From Actinoplanes auranticolor (GTDB lineage: Bacteria > Actinomycetota > Actinomycetes > Mycobacteriales > Micromonosporaceae), in NCBI RefSeq assembly GCF_018332655.1, contig NZ_BOQL01000005.1, forward strand, positions 62,001 through 126,000: a DNA stretch of 64,000 nucleotides, written 5' to 3'. The translations under genes and the position numbers were made by a program. Shown piece after piece: positions 61,007-64,000 of the stretch. How positions within the stretch are numbered: position 1 is the stretch's first letter; the number at the start of each line of letters is the position of its first letter. The notes under the pieces are model-generated. The model saw nothing but the letters and a program-made list of their open reading frames with translations, was not told where the DNA came from and did not search any database.

Positions 61007-61888
61007 TCAGCTCATGACCTCGCGCATGAGCCGCGCGGTTTCGCTCGGGGTCTTGCCGACCTTGACGCCCGCGGCCTCGAGGGCCTCCTTCTTGGCGTCG
61101 GCGGTGCCGGCCGAACCGGAGATGATCGCGCCGGCGTGACCCATGGTCTTGCCGACCGGGGCGGTGAAGCCGGCGATGTAACCGACCACCGGCTTGGTCA
61201 CATTGGCCTTGATGAACTCGGCCGCGCGCTCCTCGGCGTCGCCGCCGATCTCACCGATCATCACGATCGCGTCGGTCTCCGGGTCCTCCTGGAAGGCCTT
61301 GAGCGCGTCGATGTGCGTGGTGCCGATGATCGGGTCGCCGCCGATGCCGACCGCGGTGGAGAAGCCGATGTCACGCAGCTCGTACATGAGCTGGTAGGTC
61401 AGCGTGCCGCTCTTGCTGACCAGGCCGATGCGCCCGCCCGGGGTGATGTCGGCCGGGATGATGCCGGCGTTGGACGCGCCGGGCGAGGCGATGCCGGGGC
61501 AGTTCGGGCCGATGATCCGGGTCTTCTGCCCGCTCGCGACGTTGTGCGCCCAGAACGCGGCCGAGTCCTGCACCGGTACGCCCTCGGTGATGACGACGGC
61601 CAGCGGGATCTCGGCGTCGATCGCCTCGAGCACGGCGCCCCTGGTGAAGGCCGGCGGCACGAAGATGACCGACACGTCCGCGCCGGTCTCCTTCATCGCC
61701 TCGCCGACGTTGGCGAAGACCGGCAGCTCGGTGCCGTCGAAGTCGACCGTCGTGCCCGCCTTGCGCGGGTTGACGCCGCCGACCACGTTGGTGCCCGCGG
61801 CGAGCATCCGGCGGGTGTGCTTGGAGCCCTCCGCGCCGGTCATGCCCTGGACGATGACCTTGGAGTCCTTGGTGAGCCAGATTGCCAT
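61007..61888 (-). CDS. sucD: Succinyl-CoA synthetase subunit alpha
   Basis: 293 residues. Converts succinyl-CoA to succinate with NTP formation, together with Suc[12 protein letters not shown] (CoA site), [17 protein letters not shown] and the phospho-histidine motif GHAGAI are present. ATG 61888, 4 bp after the sucC stop. Confidence 0.97.
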   Translation of the reverse strand: MAIWLTKDSKVIVQGMTGAEGSKHTRRMLAAGTNVVGGVNPRKAGTTVDFDGTELPVFANVGEAMKETGADVSVIFVPPAFTRGAVLEAIDAEIPLAVVITEGVPVQDSAAFWAHNVASGQKTRIIGPNCPGIASPGASNAGIIPADITPGGRIGLVSKSGTLTYQLMYELRDIGFSTAVGIGGDPIIGTTHIDALKAFQEDPETDAIVMIGEIGGDAEERAAEFIKANVTKPVVGYIAGFTAPVGKTMGHAGAIISGSAGTADAKKEALEAAGVKVGKTPSETARLMREVMS

Positions 61889-61892
61889 GTCG

Positions 61893-63071
61893 TCACTTCC
61901 CCGCAGCTGCGAGCTCGGCGGCCCGCTCGGCCGCACCGTCCATCGTGTCCACCCGCTGCACCAGCGGGTTGTTCGCCTGGTCCAGGATCGCCCGGCCGGC
62001 CTCGGCGTTGTTGCCGTCGAGACGGACCACGAGCGGCTTGGTGACGGCCTCGCCGCGCTCACCGAGCAGGGCGAGGGCCTGGATGATGCCGTTGGCGACC
62101 TCGTCGCACGCGGTGATGCCGCCGAAGACGTTCACGAAGACCGACTTGACGGCCGGGTCGCCCAGCACGATCTCCAGGCCGTTGGCCATGACCTGGGCGC
62201 TGGCGCCGCCGCCGATGTCGAGGAAGTTGGCCGGCTGGACGCCGCCGTGCCCCTCGCCCGCGTACGCGACCACGTCGAGCGTCGACATGACCAGGCCGGC
62301 ACCGTTGCCGATGATCCCGACCTCGCCGTCGAGCTTGACGTAGTTCAGGTTCTTCGCCTTGGCCGCCTGCTCCAGCGGGTCGACCGCGGACTGGTCGATC
62401 AGCGCCTCGTGGTCGGGGTGGCGGAAGCCGGCGTTCTCGTCCAGGGTGATCTTGGCGTCGAGCAGGAGCACCCGGCCGTCGCCGACCTTGGCCAGCGGGT
62501 TGACCTCGACCAGCGTCGCGTCCTCGGCCACGAAGGCCTGCCAGAGCTTGACGGCGATGTCGACGATCTGCTCGGCGACCTCGGCCGGGAACCTGGCGGC
62601 GGTGACGATCTCGCGCGCCTTGGCCTCGGTGACACCCTCGTTCGCGTCGATGGCGATCTTGGCGACCCGCTCCGGGTCCTCCTCGGCGACCGTCTCGATC
62701 TCCATGCCGCCCGCGACGGAGGCGATGCAGAGGAAGGTGCGGTTGGCCCGGTCCAGCAGGTAGGAGAAGTAGTACTCCTCCTGGATGTCCGCGGTCTCCG
62801 CGAGCATCACCTTGTGCACGGTGTGGCCCTTGATGTCCATCCCGAGGATGTCCGTCGCCCGGGCCTGCGCCTCGTCGGCACCGTCGGCGAGCTTGACCCC
62901 GCCGGCCTTGCCGCGGCCGCCGACCTTCACCTGCGCCTTGACCACGACCTTGCCGCCGAGTCGCTCGGCGATCGCGCGGGCCTCCTGCGGGGTCTCCGCG
63001 ACGCCGCCGCCCAGCACGGGCAGGCCGTGCCGTTCGAACAGATCGCGCCCCTGATACTCGAACAGGTCCAC
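61893..63071 (-). CDS. sucC: Succinyl-CoA synthetase subunit beta
   Basis: 392 residues, GTG start at 63071 after AAAGGAG; longer frames upstream are rejected because the family starts with (M)DLFEYQG. ATP-grasp fold with [24 protein letters not shown] and [17 protein letters not shown]. First gene of sucCD. Confidence 0.97.
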   Translation of the reverse strand: MDLFEYQGRDLFERHGLPVLGGGVAETPQEARAIAERLGGKVVVKAQVKVGGRGKAGGVKLADGADEAQARATDILGMDIKGHTVHKVMLAETADIQEEYYFSYLLDRANRTFLCIASVAGGMEIETVAEEDPERVAKIAIDANEGVTEAKAREIVTAARFPAEVAEQIVDIAVKLWQAFVAEDATLVEVNPLAKVGDGRVLLLDAKITLDENAGFRHPDHEALIDQSAVDPLEQAAKAKNLNYVKLDGEVGIIGNGAGLVMSTLDVVAYAGEGHGGVQPANFLDIGGGASAQVMANGLEIVLGDPAVKSVFVNVFGGITACDEVANGIIQALALLGERGEAVTKPLVVRLDGNNAEAGRAILDQANNPLVQRVDTMDGAAERAAELAAAGK

Positions 63072-63267
63072 GTGTCTCCTTTCGCTCGCGACGCTTGCCC
63101 CGGCAAGCCGCGTACCCGCGTCCCGACCTGATGTCCGCGGCGCGTCGTTGCGTCGCCGCCAGCGTGAGAGAAATGTCGGCCCTGGGGCCTCATTTCGCAG
63201 CCTAGCCACATCACTGCCGGGTCCGCCGCCGCGGGTGCACGGTGTGCAAGACCACACAGCCGCAGCG

Positions 63268-63831
63268 CTACGTCAGCGGGACGCGTCCCCCGGCGAAGTA
63301 CGCGACGGCCTGCAGGATCTCCTGCTCGCTCCGGTCGGCGAAGTTGAGCGTCGCGGTGAAGCCGGTGCCGAAGGCGGCCTGGGTGACCATCGAGTCGAAG
63401 GCGGTGAACGCGCCCAGCTTCTGCTCGGCCCGGGGGTCCCGCGGCGCCACACAGAGCATCTTCTCGAAGCTCCAGCGCCGGCGGGAGATCATCCCGATCG
63501 CCTCCCAGGGCAGCCAGATGGCCTGGCCCCGGCTCGGCCGGGTCTTGATCCACAGACCGGCCGGCCCCACCGCGAGCACCGGGCCACCGGTGGCGAGCAG
63601 CCACACCTGCAGACCGACCAGGCCCACGAAGAAGATCGCGATGACCAGGAAGACCACCAGCAGGGCGAGCCCGTTCTCGGAGCCGATCGCGCCGAGGCCG
63701 AGCACGCAGCCGAGGAAGGCCAGCAGAGCCAGGACGAAGCCGCCGAGGACCACGGCGCGCTTGCGGAGGCTGGGCCGGACGATGAAGGGCTGGTCCTCAG
63801 GGATGCGCGGGACGACGGGGTAGGGCTGCAC
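63268..63831 (-). CDS. Small membrane protein, PH-like domain suspected
   Basis: 187 residues, GTG start. Two hydrophobic helices (about 26-50 and 53-82) followed by a beta-rich tail beginning [21 protein letters not shown], which recalls membrane-linked bacterial PH-like domains. Located 196 bp upstream of sucC and codirectional. Function unknown. Confidence 0.65.
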   Translation of the reverse strand: MQPYPVVPRIPEDQPFIVRPSLRKRAVVLGGFVLALLAFLGCVLGLGAIGSENGLALLVVFLVIAIFFVGLVGLQVWLLATGGPVLAVGPAGLWIKTRPSRGQAIWLPWEAIGMISRRRWSFEKMLCVAPRDPRAEQKLGAFTAFDSMVTQAAFGTGFTATLNFADRSEQEILQAVAYFAGGRVPLT

Positions 63832-64000
63832 GGTGCGAGAGGCTACGCGGAGCCGGTGGAAAAAGTCGCCCCGAGTCGCGTAACCCCGGTACGGGGGCGT
63901 CGTTGAGTGTGATGTCGGAGCGCTGAGCGATGACGAGAGCGGCCGATGCCCTGTCGGTCGAGGGGTGGCGGCGGGGCATCGTGCATAGAGAGGCCGGACG
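63832..64000. other. Window end, no gene supported
   Basis: A CCCCG-GTA-CGGGG hairpin occurs at 63884-63896. No coding frame here looks real. It should contain the promoter of the membrane-protein gene at 63831. Confidence 0.4.

Overview
The window is GC-rich throughout, uses many GTG starts, and its genes are packed into ATGA/GTGA-overlapping operons. It carries a mycothiol-type DinB protein, a CslA/GlxA/CslZ cassette, a purN-purH / DUF6350 / sucD-sucC block and a one-polypeptide PEP carboxylase. Together these point to a filamentous actinomycete chromosome, most likely Micromonosporaceae (Actinoplanes-like). The genus is inference. I see no rRNA, tRNA, CRISPR array, insertion sequence, phage or plasmid gene.

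Layout. 1-6.05 kb (minus): partial DUF885 gene, mazG, SurA-like lipoprotein, mfd. 6.27-13.0 kb (plus): HypX-like protein, then cslA, glxA and a GH6 glucanase, i.e. a membrane glycan synthase, a copper-radical oxidase and a glucanase that act together at hyphal tips in streptomycetes. 13.06-16.37 kb (minus): two tandem secreted lysyl-oxidase-like copper proteins with matching upstream boxes. 16.58-19.42 kb: ppc. 19.5-25.5 kb: small regulatory and accessory genes (SDR/MerR, MarR/DinB, lipoprotein, TetR/glycosidase-like, EEP hydrolase). 25.6-29.0 kb (minus): two ABC-2 exporters encoded head to tail. 29.1-33.1 kb: a 1338-residue secreted modular protein.

33.2-47.7 kb is a polysaccharide locus: GH26-like protein, pseudo-ATP-sulfurylase/APS kinase, Wzz with a degenerate tyrosine-kinase domain, Wzy-like polymerase, APH-fold kinase, sulfotransferase, Wzx-like flippase, methyltransferase, GH26-like lipoprotein, then divergently WecG/TagA-type transferase and a second sulfotransferase with a GT2. 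An APS kinase (PAPS supply) alongside two PAPS-dependent sulfotransferase folds and a Wzx/Wzy/Wzz set suggests a sulfated surface polysaccharide. This is the strongest candidate here for an undescribed system. A DeoR regulator and galT (UDP-galactose) follow directly.

49.7-64 kb: MarR/azoreductase pair with a striking double operator, icd, a decayed phoD pseudogene, a metallo-hydrolase, a Uma2 protein, then the central-metabolism block on the minus strand: sucC, sucD, DUF6350 membrane protein, purN, purH, pentapeptide protein, mdh (listed in transcription order). Convergent gene pairs are mostly separated by long GC-rich hairpins that look like bidirectional terminators.
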